NCBI RefSeq assembly: GCF_001404985.1
Contig: NZ_JRLF01000015.1
Location: 186,001-250,000 of the forward strand
Length of the DNA: 64,000 nt
Reading direction: 5' to 3'
DNA from: Flavobacterium aquidurense
GTDB lineage: Bacteria > Bacteroidota > Bacteroidia > Flavobacteriales > Flavobacteriaceae
The notes under the pieces are model-generated. The model was not told the DNA's origin and made no database searches. It saw only the letters and a program-made list of their open reading frames with translations. Positions 35,677 to 44,017 of the stretch are shown here, one piece after another; positions within the stretch are counted from its first letter, which is position 1; every line of letters begins with the position of its first letter. A program made the position numbers and the translations under genes.

Positions 35677-36150
35677 ATGAATATCAAACTTATCGCCATA
35701 GGCAAAACAGATAATAAATCGCTTCAGACTTTGATTGACGATTATACCAAACGTTTGTCTTTTTATATCAAATTTGATCTGGAGATTATTCCGGATATCA
35801 AAAACGTAAAGAATTTATCTGAAAGTCAGCAAAAAGAAAAAGAAGGCGAGTTAATTCTCTCTAAATTAACGCCAACAGATCAGTTAATTTTATTAGATGA
35901 AAACGGAAAAAACTTTTCAAGCGTTGGTTTTTCTGAAGAATTACAAAAGAAAATGAATTCCGGAATCAAAACGCTTGTTTTTGTAATTGGTGGTCCATAC
36001 GGATTCTCTGATACGGTTTACAGCAAAGCACAAGGGAAAATTTCGCTTTCATTAATGACATTTTCACACCAAATGGTCCGCCTGTTTTTTATCGAACAAT
36101 TGTATCGCGGTTTTACGATTTTACGAAACGAACCTTATCATCATCAATAG
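35677..36150 (+). CDS. rlmH: 23S rRNA pseudouridine-1915 N3-methyltransferase RlmH
   Basis: A 157-residue SPOUT-class methyltransferase. Its SAM-binding trefoil knot has LILLDENGK, FVIGGPYGFSDTVY and SLMTFSHQMVRLFFIEQLYR, and the C-terminus ends NEPYHHQ. Length is exactly that of RlmH. It methylates the pseudouridine at position 1915 of helix 69 in 23S rRNA. Confidence 0.98.
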   Translation: MNIKLIAIGKTDNKSLQTLIDDYTKRLSFYIKFDLEIIPDIKNVKNLSESQQKEKEGELILSKLTPTDQLILLDENGKNFSSVGFSEELQKKMNSGIKTLVFVIGGPYGFSDTVYSKAQGKISLSLMTFSHQMVRLFFIEQLYRGFTILRNEPYHHQ

Positions 36151-36180
36151 TTTTATTTAAAGTTTTCTCAGTTTCAAGTT

Positions 36181-36813
36181 TTAGAAAATGAATTCTACCG
36201 GAAGCTTATCAAGATTGTAAGTTACATATTTTTGAAGTAAAATTTTATGTTGAATATATTCTTCATAACTCATGTTTTTATCAAATAAGAATACCAAATC
36301 TGGTACTTTTTGAAACTTGATGCTATAAAAATATTTTAATATTTCTGATGTTTTTATCTCCATATTTCCCATCAAAACCTGTTCTTTTCCTTTTCTAAAA
36401 TAAAAGACAAAATTTCCTCTAGTCGGTTTTTCCATTTTATAATACACTTTCGTGAAAGGCAAAAAGGCTAAATTCTTTCCGATAGAATCTGCATAGGAAT
36501 AATAATTTTCAGCATTTTCGTTTTTGTGAGCGCTGTCGGCTCGCTTTTTTTCCTGTAGTTTTATCACTTCAGGAATTACTAATCTTAAAGGCAAACGTTT
36601 GTCGATATTCAAAATCCAGTTGGTCGAAATAATGCTGTTTTTTCGGTTCACATCGGCAATTGTATCTTTTCCTTCTGTTTTAAAGAAAATGTAAATTGGC
36701 GAATGGTCCTGAACATCTTTTACAATTGAAACATTTGATTTTGGCAGCAAAACGTCTTCTTTTTTTCCGCAGGAGAAAAGAAGAATTATGAATATTAAAC
36801 TGAAGTATTTCAT
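36181..36813 (-). CDS. Hypothetical lipoprotein
   Basis: A 210-residue protein with a lipobox at the start (MKYFSLIFIILLFSCGKKED; lipidated Cys 15). The rest is soluble and mixed, with notable segments DHSPIYIFFKTEGKDT and KNMSYEEYIQHKILLQ. I do not recognise a family. It is convergent with rlmH (30 bp apart), and upstream lies palindromic repeat copy 3, then folP. A membrane-anchored periplasmic role is all that can be inferred. Confidence 0.75.
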   Translation of the reverse strand: MKYFSLIFIILLFSCGKKEDVLLPKSNVSIVKDVQDHSPIYIFFKTEGKDTIADVNRKNSIISTNWILNIDKRLPLRLVIPEVIKLQEKKRADSAHKNENAENYYSYADSIGKNLAFLPFTKVYYKMEKPTRGNFVFYFRKGKEQVLMGNMEIKTSEILKYFYSIKFQKVPDLVFLFDKNMSYEEYIQHKILLQKYVTYNLDKLPVEFIF

Positions 36814-36848
36814 ATTTATTTTTAGTTAGAATATTAATTAACTCAAAG

Positions 36849-36952
36849 TATGTCATTCTGAGGAACGAAGAATCTACGCAAGAAACTCAGCAATCAAAAG
36901 CAAATCTTTGTCGACTTAGCAACGGAGATTCCTCGTTCCTCGGAATGACATA
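36849..36952. repeat. Palindromic intergenic repeat, copy 3
   Basis: A 104-bp element, the same length as copy 1, with 30-bp arms that differ at three positions (TATGTCATTCTGAGGAACGA... at the left) and a centre containing AAATCTTTGTCGACTTAGC. It lies 18 bp past folP on the minus strand, where its hairpin could end the folP transcript. Confidence 0.88.
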
Positions 36953-36970
36953 TTAGGGCGTTTGTTTATT

Positions 36971-37795
36971 TTACAAATTCATTTTCTGAAACAAAGTAAC
37001 ACATTCCACCGCTTCTTTTACATCATGTACACGCAGGATTTTTGCACCTTTCGTTAAAGCAATTGTATTTAAAAACGTTGTTGCGTTTAAAGCTTCCTGC
37101 GGTGTGATATTAAGTGTTTTGTAAATCATCGATTTTCTGGAAATCCCAGCTAAAACCGGCAATTCTAATAAATTAAAAAGTTCCATTTTTTGCATGACCT
37201 CATAATTCTGATCTGTTGTTTTGGCGAAACCAAAACCTGGATCCAGAATCAAATCGTTAATTCCGAGACTTCTGGCTTTATTTACTTTTTCAGAAAAATA
37301 AAAAAGCATCTCTTTTACAATATCCTCATATTGCGTTAGACTTTGCATTGTTTGCGGATTTCCACGCATATGCATCATAATATAAGGAACGTTATAATGA
37401 GCAATGACATCAAACATTTTATCATCCAGTTCTCCCGCCGCAATATCGTTTATGATGGCCGCACCGCTTTCTATGCTCGCTTTTGCAACCTCAGCTCTAA
37501 AGGTGTCAATCGATAATAATGCTTTCGGAAAATGCTTTAAAATTAGTTCTATCGCCGGAACGATTCGGACAATTTCTTCTTGTTCCGAAACGAATTCGGC
37601 GCTGGGTTTGCTCGAATAGGCACCAATATCAATAAATGCTGCGCCTTCAGAAAGCATTTTATCTACCTGAGAAATAATTTCGCTTTCATTTTTATATTTC
37701 CCTCCATCGAAGAAAGAATTAGGCGTAACATTCAAGATTCCCATTACTTTAGGAATCGACAAATCTATAAGTTGACCTTTGCAGTTCATCAGCAT
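36971..37795 (-). CDS. folP: Dihydropteroate synthase
   Basis: A 274-residue FolP, the sulfonamide target that joins p-aminobenzoate to the pterin pyrophosphate in folate synthesis. Motifs are VMGILNVTPNSFFDGG, AAFIDIGAYSSKP, INDIAAGELDD, LILDPGFGFAK and LAGISRKSMIY. The second Met (MNCKGQLIDLS, at 37789) is an equally possible start. It is divergent from the DUF1599 gene, with direct repeats in the gap. Confidence 0.97.
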   Translation of the reverse strand: MLMNCKGQLIDLSIPKVMGILNVTPNSFFDGGKYKNESEIISQVDKMLSEGAAFIDIGAYSSKPSAEFVSEQEEIVRIVPAIELILKHFPKALLSIDTFRAEVAKASIESGAAIINDIAAGELDDKMFDVIAHYNVPYIMMHMRGNPQTMQSLTQYEDIVKEMLFYFSEKVNKARSLGINDLILDPGFGFAKTTDQNYEVMQKMELFNLLELPVLAGISRKSMIYKTLNITPQEALNATTFLNTIALTKGAKILRVHDVKEAVECVTLFQKMNL

Positions 37796-37852
37796 ATGTT
37801 TTGTTATTTTTGTTTCAGGTTTTAGGTTAACGTAGATTGCCCAAGCACTTGA

Positions 37853-37962
37853 ACTTGAAACAAAGAAAACCTCAAACTTGAAACTTTTTACAGTTTCTAG
37901 TTGTTGGCATTAACACTTTGTTTAGAAAAAACTTGAAACAAAGAAAACCTGAAACTTGAAAC
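37853..37962 (+). repeat. 32-bp direct repeat between folP and the DUF1599 gene
   Basis: ACTTGAAACAAAGAAAACCT plus twelve more bases occurs at 37853-37884 and again at 37931-37962 with one mismatch. The second copy contains the TTG of the DUF1599 promoter, so the repeat supplies part of that promoter. Confidence 0.8.
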
Positions 37963-37986
37963 TCTTTAATTTAATCCTTATTTTTG
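37956..37986 (+). promoter_or_regulatory. Bacteroidota-type promoter of the DUF1599 operon
   Basis: TTG at 37956-37958, spacer of 20 bases, TATTTTTG at 37979-37986, 29 bp before the ATG at 38016. Both elements and the spacing fit the consensus. Confidence 0.7.
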
Positions 37987-38015
37987 AAGAAATTTTAGCA
38001 AATATACAGCAATAA

Positions 38016-38555
38016 ATGAAGAATACTTCCCTTGAATTTGATAATGTAATTACGGTTTGCCGCACTTTATTTATCAATAAAATGAAAGATTACGGCAGTG
38101 CATGGCGCATTTTAAGATTACCATCGCTTACAGATCAAATATTCATAAAAGCACAAAGAATAAGAAGTTTACAAGAAAACGAGATTCGTAAAGTTGATGA
38201 AGATGAAAAAGGTGAATTCATCGGGATTATCAATTATTCGATTATGGCTTTGATTCAGTTAGAGTTAGGTGTTGTAGATCAGCCTGATTTAAGTGTAGAA
38301 CAAGCAACCGAATTATACGATGCTAAAGTTAAGTTGACCAAAGAGTTAATGGAAGCCAAAAATCATGATTACGGCGAGGCCTGGCGCGATATGCGCGTAA
38401 GTTCATTGACTGATTTGATTCTGCAAAAACTGCTTCGCGTAAAGCAAATCGAAGATAACAAAGGAAAAACCCTGGTTTCTGAAGGTATAGATGCAAATTA
38501 TCAGGATATGATTAATTATTCCGTTTTTGCTTTAATACTTGAACCTATCAAATAA
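38016..38555 (+). CDS. DUF1599 domain protein
   Basis: A 179-residue soluble protein made of two similar halves. Each has the DYGxAWRxxRxxSLTD motif (KDYGSAWRILRLPSLTD and HDYGEAWRDMRVSSLTD), followed by a helix K(A/L)xRxxxxE. This internal duplication is the hallmark of DUF1599 proteins in Bacteroidota. The single domain also occurs in phage proteins linked to nucleotide modification, but the cellular role is unknown to me. It heads a run with the DoxX/BT_3928 and TlpA-like genes, in the conserved neighbourhood folP...tpiA. Confidence 0.9.
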   Translation: MKNTSLEFDNVITVCRTLFINKMKDYGSAWRILRLPSLTDQIFIKAQRIRSLQENEIRKVDEDEKGEFIGIINYSIMALIQLELGVVDQPDLSVEQATELYDAKVKLTKELMEAKNHDYGEAWRDMRVSSLTDLILQKLLRVKQIEDNKGKTLVSEGIDANYQDMINYSVFALILEPIK

Positions 38556-38604
38556 AAATAAAATTCCAAAAAAATAAATTGGAATTTAAATTAAACTGTA
38601 TGCC

Positions 38605-39726
38605 ATGAAAAACATTATTACCCAATTCTCAAGATTATTCGTTGGAGTATTATTTATAATTTCCGGATTAATTAAACTGAATGATCCGGTTGGATTCTCT
38701 TATAAGTTAGCCGAATATTTTAGTAAACCGGTTTTTAATATGCCTTTTTTAGAGCCATTGGCTTTAGGATTAGCCATCTTTTTAGTAATTCTTGAAGTGG
38801 TTTTAGGGGTAATGTTATTAGTAGGTTACAAATCAAAACTAACGATTTGGGCTCTATTACTATTAATCGTTTTCTTTACATTCCTTACTTTCTACTCGGC
38901 TTATTTTGATGTGGTAAAAGATTGCGGATGTTTTGGAGATGCCTTACACTTAACACCTTGGCAATCTTTTACAAAAGATATTGTATTGTTATTCTTTATT
39001 CTGATTCTATTTATCAATAAAAATCTTGTAAAACCTTTATTTTCAAGTGCAGTAACCAATATCATTACTTATGCAAGTGTTGTATTGTGTATTTTTATGG
39101 CAGTTTGGGTTTTAAATCACAATCCTATAAAAGATTTCCGTCCTTATAAAGTAGGAACAAACATCGAGAAAGGAATGGAAATTCCTGAAGGTGCACCAAA
39201 ATCTGTAGTAGAAATGATTTTTATCTACAAAGTAAATGGTGTTGATAAAGAATTTACAGAAAAAGATTTAGCTAATATTCCTGAAGGTGCAAAATTTGTT
39301 GACAGAAAAGACAAAGTAATTACAGAAGGTTATGTACCGCCAATTCATGATTTTACAATGGTAAAAGATGATTCTGACTATAAAGAGGAATTATTAAAAG
39401 AACCAAAATTATTAGTTTTTGTGACATATGATCTGGCTTTATCTAATCCTGACGGAATGAAAAAACTGGAAGGTTTAACTAAAGATGCTAAAGCAAAAGG
39501 ATATAAAGTAATTGCTATGACTGCTTCGGGAGCTGATGAAATTGCAAAAGCCAAAAAACAATATGGTTTAGATGTTGACTTTTATTTCTGTGATGCTACG
39601 GCTTTAAAAACTGTAGAAAGAGCAAATCCAAGTATTGTAGTAATACAAAAAGGAACAATAATTCAAAAAGTTCATTACAATGATATAAAGGATCTGAAAT
39701 TATCTGATGTGTCGTATAGTCTTTAA
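38605..39726 (+). CDS. BT_3928-like DoxX/MauE membrane protein with thioredoxin-like tail
   Basis: A 373-residue protein. Residues 1 to about 170 form a DoxX/MauE-type four-to-five-helix membrane domain (FVGVLFIISGLIKLNDPVG) with the redox-like motif VKDCGCFGDALHL. The C-terminal part (about 265-373: LLVFVTYDLALSNPDG, KGYKVIAMTASG, NPSIVVIQKGTIIQKV) has a thioredoxin-like pattern without a CxxC. This fits the Bacteroidota BT_3928 family. Together with the TlpA-like gene downstream it suggests periplasmic thiol or redox work; that is inference. An intrinsic terminator follows at 39745. Confidence 0.87.
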   Translation: MKNIITQFSRLFVGVLFIISGLIKLNDPVGFSYKLAEYFSKPVFNMPFLEPLALGLAIFLVILEVVLGVMLLVGYKSKLTIWALLLLIVFFTFLTFYSAYFDVVKDCGCFGDALHLTPWQSFTKDIVLLFFILILFINKNLVKPLFSSAVTNIITYASVVLCIFMAVWVLNHNPIKDFRPYKVGTNIEKGMEIPEGAPKSVVEMIFIYKVNGVDKEFTEKDLANIPEGAKFVDRKDKVITEGYVPPIHDFTMVKDDSDYKEELLKEPKLLVFVTYDLALSNPDGMKKLEGLTKDAKAKGYKVIAMTASGADEIAKAKKQYGLDVDFYFCDATALKTVERANPSIVVIQKGTIIQKVHYNDIKDLKLSDVSYSL

Positions 39727-39744
39727 AAAACACTAAAAATAAAG

Positions 39745-39783
39745 AACGCCAATATCTCTATCTTAGATTTATTGGCGTTTTTT
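39745..39783 (+). terminator. Intrinsic terminator of the DUF1599-BT_3928 operon
   Basis: Nine-bp arms AACGCCAAT / ATTGGCGTT and a T6 run, 18 bp past the stop codon. Confidence 0.9.
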
Positions 39784-40219
39784 GTATACTACATAATAGC
39801 ACAATATGTTTCAACATATTTGGTAAATCCCGATTAATTTTGTTTTATTGGTTATTTTTATTGAAGGCTTTTTTTATACCAATCTGACGTTTTTTTCCCT
39901 CTAAAACTTCTTCATCAATAAAAAAATGCAACTTATTTTTACGGTTATTAAAATTGTTTTCCACAAAAAACGGTAAAATTGTAGTTTTCTGAACCTACTA
40001 TTACGATTTCATTATTGTTTTTCTAACCAAAATTTTCCGTTTTGTGATAAAATAAAGCTGTCTTCAAATTTTGTTAATCTCCATTTCTCATTCGATTTGT
40101 TTGTTTAACTTTGTTCGGGATCTTTTTATTTTTTGAAATCAACAGGAATTGAAGTCTTAAAAATCAGCAGATCCAAAGATGAATTTAAATCTAAATTAAA
40201 AAGCAAATATTATCTCCTT
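39784..40219 (+). other. Intergenic region before the TlpA-like gene
   Basis: About 430 bp without a gene. Holds a short palindrome AATATGTT-TC-AACATATT near 39802 and the -7 box TAACTTTG at 40106-40113. The frame running in from 40133 (TTG) is an extension of the TlpA-like gene that I regard as untranslated. Confidence 0.5.
40106..40113 (+). promoter_or_regulatory. Putative -7 box (TAACTTTG) of the TlpA-like gene
   Basis: Full TAnnTTTG match 106 bp before the chosen ATG at 40220, giving a leader of about 100 nt. No TTG at standard -33 spacing. Confidence 0.45.
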
Positions 40220-40714
40220 ATGAAACAAATAGCACTAGTTGTAATTGCATTTATTACATTTTCATGTTCACAAGCTCAGAAAACAAGTTTTTCTAAAGAA
40301 GCTTTGTCAGAAAAATTATTATCGACTGATGAAAGTCAGGTAACTTTTAAAAATATTTTAAAAAAATATAAAGGAAAAACTTTGGTTATCGAAGTTTGGG
40401 CTTCTTGGTGTGGTGATTGTGTAAAAGCAATGCCAAAACTAAAAGAATTGCAGGCTAACAATCCTGATGTATCTTACTTATTTTTATCTGCTGATAAAAC
40501 TGCTGATAAATGGAAAGCAGGAATTGAGAAACACGAACTTAAAGGCGATCATTTTATGATGAACGACGGTATGAAAGGTGTTTTTGGAAAAGCTATAGAT
40601 TTAGACTGGATCCCAAGATATATCATTGTTGACAAAACTGGCAAAATAGTATTGTACCGTGCTATTGAAACTGATTTTGATAAGATCAATGAAACTTTAA
40701 AAAGCCTGAAATAA
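40220..40714 (+). CDS. TlpA-like thioredoxin-fold lipoprotein
   Basis: The ATG at 40220 gives a lipoprotein signal (MKQIALVVIAFITFSCSQAQ, lipidated Cys 16), so I reject a longer frame from a TTG at 40133. The 164-residue product is a thioredoxin fold with the active site WASWCGDC, then LFLSADKTADKWKAG, a cis-Pro loop IDLDWIPRYIIVD and a final KIVLYRAIE. TlpA/ResA-like proteins reduce disulphides in the periplasm. The chromosomal place, between BT_3928 and tpiA, is shared by many flavobacteria. Confidence 0.92.
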   Translation: MKQIALVVIAFITFSCSQAQKTSFSKEALSEKLLSTDESQVTFKNILKKYKGKTLVIEVWASWCGDCVKAMPKLKELQANNPDVSYLFLSADKTADKWKAGIEKHELKGDHFMMNDGMKGVFGKAIDLDWIPRYIIVDKTGKIVLYRAIETDFDKINETLKSLK

Positions 40715-40809
40715 AATTTACAACAAAGGCAATGTTAAAATTCAATATCAATATTATCATTAGCCTAACAAAACAATAAAAACAAAAAAATAAAATAAAA
40801 ACTACCAAA

Positions 40810-41562
40810 ATGAGAAAAAAGATTGTTGCAGGAAACTGGAAAATGCATAAAAACGCAGCACAAACTGAAGAATTATTAAGCGAATTAATTACTAAAATAC
40901 CAGCTCATACTACAGCTCAGGTAATTGTTGCTCCAACATTTGTAAACTTACAGGCAGCTGTTGCAAAAGTTAAAAACACAACTATTGGAGTTGCAGCTCA
41001 AAACGTTCACCAAGCTGAAGGCGGAGCTTTTACAGGAGAAATTTCTGCTGATATGTTAACTAGTATTGGTGTTAATACCGTAATTCTTGGTCACTCTGAG
41101 CGTAGAGCTATTTTTCACGAAACTGACGCTTTAATCGCTAATAAAGTAGATACTGCCTTGAAACATGACTTAACAGTAATTTTCTGTTTTGGAGAAGAAT
41201 TAAAAGACCGTCAATCAGGAAATCACTTCAATATTATTGAAAACCAATTGCGTGACGGATTATTTCAAATTGCAAAAGAATCATGGTCTAAAATTGTTTT
41301 AGCATACGAGCCTGTTTGGGCTATTGGAACTGGAGAAACTGCTTCACCGGAACAAGCACAGGAAATGCACGAATTTATCAGAGAAGTTGTTCGTAAAGCT
41401 TTTGGTGCTGATATCGCTGACGAAGTTTCTATTTTATACGGTGGTTCTGTAAAACCGGACAACGCTAAAGAAATCTTTGGTAAACCAGACGTAGACGGTG
41501 GTTTAATTGGAGGTGCTGCTTTAAAAGCAGATGACTTTTTAGCAATCGTTACTGCTATCTAA
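40810..41562 (+). CDS. tpiA: Triosephosphate isomerase
   Basis: A 250-residue TpiA, interconverting dihydroxyacetone phosphate and glyceraldehyde-3-phosphate. Catalytic residues are K11 (GNWKMHKN), H95 (VILGHSERR) and E167 (LAYEPVWAIGTG); loop 6 and the GGSVKPDN phosphate site are intact. Followed by a strong terminator. Confidence 0.98.
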   Translation: MRKKIVAGNWKMHKNAAQTEELLSELITKIPAHTTAQVIVAPTFVNLQAAVAKVKNTTIGVAAQNVHQAEGGAFTGEISADMLTSIGVNTVILGHSERRAIFHETDALIANKVDTALKHDLTVIFCFGEELKDRQSGNHFNIIENQLRDGLFQIAKESWSKIVLAYEPVWAIGTGETASPEQAQEMHEFIREVVRKAFGADIADEVSILYGGSVKPDNAKEIFGKPDVDGGLIGGAALKADDFLAIVTAI

Positions 41563-41591
41563 TAAACATTTAGCTATAAAAATAACAAAGG

Positions 41592-41619
41592 CGTTCGCAC
41601 TAGCGAACGTTTTTTTTTT
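41592..41619 (+). terminator. Intrinsic terminator of tpiA
   Basis: Seven-bp arms CGTTCGC / GCGAACG, loop ACTA, then ten T. It lies 30 bp past the tpiA stop codon. Confidence 0.93.
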
Positions 41620-41696
41620 ACCATATAAGTGATATAAGTTCATTTAAAGTTTTTGAGTAAAGTCAAGCTTAAATTTTCTTATATAACTTATATGGT
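41620..41696. repeat. 19-bp inverted repeat between tpiA and the 41705 gene
   Basis: ACCATATAAGTGATATAAG (41620-41638) and CTTATATAACTTATATGGT (41678-41696) pair with one mismatch around a 39-bp loop. It lies between convergent genes, 9 bp past the stop of the minus-strand gene, and may serve as that gene's terminator. Confidence 0.8.
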
Positions 41697-41704
41697 GAAA
41701 AAAA

Positions 41705-44017
41705 TTAATTTATAAATGCTTTTAACAAAGGGCAATTGTATTTTCTGAAATTTGGTGTGGTTTTGTAAACCGAATAAAAATTGACTAACTCCTGCCCTGC
41801 TTTAAACGGATTTCTAGCTTCTTCTTCGGCAGAAATAATATTAGCATAATGACTATAATAATTACATTCAAAAATCATTAAGCTTGCCATTGCTTTTTCG
41901 TTGTTATTTTTAGACATCTTCAAGGCTTTTTCGTAATACATTTTAGCCATTGTTAAGCTGTAATAATTGCCTTTCTGATATGCTTTTTCATTCTCAGAAT
42001 TATCACCATAAACATAATCTACATACGATTCTCCAGATGTCCAGTCGTAGGCAACCATCATCCAGGAATTTCCTAAATACGAAACATTAAAATAAGCGTG
42101 CGCCAATTGCAAATTACTTGTTGCTGTATTTTGCTTCTTTAACTGAATTAATTTTGCAATAAAATCCGCTTTATTAAAATGATAATCGAATTTTCGCTCT
42201 TTGTCATTTTGCAGAATTTTGGGCGTAAATGGATTTTCATTTAAATAATCTTTGTAGGCATAATTCTTATCCCAGAAATCTTTTGGCATACTTGCAAAGG
42301 TTTCATAAGCGAGTTCTAAATTGTTATTTCTAAAAGCAATTGTTCCTTTTAGGTCTTTATAATAATTTATATTTAGAGAAATTGTTCCGGAACAAATGTA
42401 TTTTTCAAAAGGTGTTTTATTTTTCTTTTGCTGTAAAGCGATCAAACGATCTACATCTTCAACAGTTGCAGTTCTGTCAAAATAACCAATATAACTGTAG
42501 AGATAAGGATTACTTCCGTAATACGAATATTCTCCTTCGCTTTTAAGATCTGATTTCATCATTAATAATCCAGTCGTAACGCGATCGCCTTGTTTAGAGA
42601 AATCTGCGCTGGCAATACGATATAAACTGTATAAATTCTTGAATAAGCCATTATCTGTTTCAACCAGATTTTCTACCGAATCAAAGTATTTGAAAAGCTG
42701 ATTCTGAATCTTCTCACTTTTCAAATCGTCTTGTTTTAAAGACACCAGAGCCAACTGAATATTTTTTTGCATTTGTATCGATGCATTGGCTTTATCAGAA
42801 ATCATATTGGTGTATTTTTTACCTGAATCAATATCATCATCTATAAAACAAAGCTGTGCAATTGCTGCCGTGATATACTCTTTTTGCTCGCCTGAAGTTT
42901 GTTCCCGAATAGAAATAAGAAAATATTCTAATTCCCTTAAGTATAAGATATCTTTATTAAAGTTTTCCTTTTTGGCTTTAGCATAATTTCCATACCAGTC
43001 AGTTCCTTCAAATACAACCGAAGGGCTTCCGTCATTGGTATATTGTGGCGTAAAAATCCAGTCTTCGATTTTATTGATTTCTCTTCCAATCAAAAAACTC
43101 AAATTGATACTATTCGGACTTATTTTATAAACTTCTTCGATAGTTTTTAAATCCGGCGCAGGATTTCGAAAACTTTCTATAGAAAGAATTACGCTTCGTT
43201 CTTCATCATTTTGAGCCAGAGCCAAAGTTTGTTCTGTTAATTTCCAGTTATAATGCTGTAAAACAGCAAATGATTTCTCTTCACATGTTGCAAAAACTTT
43301 ACTAAGCAAATAGTTTTGCAAAGGAAAATCTTCTATACATAAAGCTTTATAATACAAAGCCCAAGGTTCTAAAATCGTGTTTTTATTCTCGGTAAAATAA
43401 GTGTCGTACAAACGAATCACTTCATTTTTATCCTGCGCATAAAAACTATATCTTAAAATTAAAAAGGCATAACGTTGTTTTAAAAAAGCATCTTTGGCTG
43501 ATTTTATTTTCTTTTCAAAATCTCCTGTTTCTGCTAATTTATGATCTTTGCTGTTATAACCAATCTGATTCCAGGATTCCCATTTTACATCAGTATTACT
43601 ATTGTATTCTAACTTTTTGGCAAACAGAATATAGTTTAAGAAAGCTTTGTTTTTTGATAATAATAAGGCTTCGATAAATGTATTTTTTTCGAATGCTTTT
43701 TTTAATGTTTTGTTTTCATAAGCTGTTTCAAAAACTTCTCCATCGGTCTCGTACAAAATGGTATGAACATCTTTAGGATCAACTGTATTACCTAATTTTT
43801 TCTTCCATTCTAAACAATTCAATTCCTGATCGACGCCAGAAACGGTATTGGTCGAATAGTAATAATCTGCCGAATAATAGAATGGTGTCAGCTTAAAAAA
43901 ACCTTCTCTTTGCGCTTTAAACAATGCCAAACGACTCGTTTCTGGCGACACACTCCAACCGCAGGCAAAAGAAACCTGAATGCTAAAAACTAAAAGTAAA
44001 CTACTAAAAACTCTCAT
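41705..44017 (-). CDS. Large secreted protein of unknown function
   Basis: I start at 44017 (MRVFSSLLLVFSIQVSFACGWS), nine codons inside the longest frame, because this gives a signal peptide; the product is 770 residues. The mature protein starts CGWSVSPETSRLALF. The remainder is helix-rich, with many Tyr-Leu-Ala-spaced helices in a TPR/SEL1-like manner (YAFLILRYSFYAQDKNEVI, WALYYKALCIEDFPL, KAMASLMIFECNYYSHY), but I cannot assign a family. Its start overlaps the end of the gene at 44004 by 14 bp, so the two are translated together. Perhaps a scaffold exported with the GH18-like partner; that is inference. Confidence 0.7.
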   Translation of the reverse strand: MRVFSSLLLVFSIQVSFACGWSVSPETSRLALFKAQREGFFKLTPFYYSADYYYSTNTVSGVDQELNCLEWKKKLGNTVDPKDVHTILYETDGEVFETAYENKTLKKAFEKNTFIEALLLSKNKAFLNYILFAKKLEYNSNTDVKWESWNQIGYNSKDHKLAETGDFEKKIKSAKDAFLKQRYAFLILRYSFYAQDKNEVIRLYDTYFTENKNTILEPWALYYKALCIEDFPLQNYLLSKVFATCEEKSFAVLQHYNWKLTEQTLALAQNDEERSVILSIESFRNPAPDLKTIEEVYKISPNSINLSFLIGREINKIEDWIFTPQYTNDGSPSVVFEGTDWYGNYAKAKKENFNKDILYLRELEYFLISIREQTSGEQKEYITAAIAQLCFIDDDIDSGKKYTNMISDKANASIQMQKNIQLALVSLKQDDLKSEKIQNQLFKYFDSVENLVETDNGLFKNLYSLYRIASADFSKQGDRVTTGLLMMKSDLKSEGEYSYYGSNPYLYSYIGYFDRTATVEDVDRLIALQQKKNKTPFEKYICSGTISLNINYYKDLKGTIAFRNNNLELAYETFASMPKDFWDKNYAYKDYLNENPFTPKILQNDKERKFDYHFNKADFIAKLIQLKKQNTATSNLQLAHAYFNVSYLGNSWMMVAYDWTSGESYVDYVYGDNSENEKAYQKGNYYSLTMAKMYYEKALKMSKNNNEKAMASLMIFECNYYSHYANIISAEEEARNPFKAGQELVNFYSVYKTTPNFRKYNCPLLKAFIN

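Noticed and set aside
40133..40219. TTG-initiated extension of the TlpA-like protein
   Set aside because: It would bury a clear lipoprotein signal peptide that starts at 40220.
44004..44017. Overlap of the 41705 and 44004 genes as a frameshifted single gene
   Set aside because: The downstream frame begins with its own complete signal peptide, so these are two exported proteins with coupled translation.
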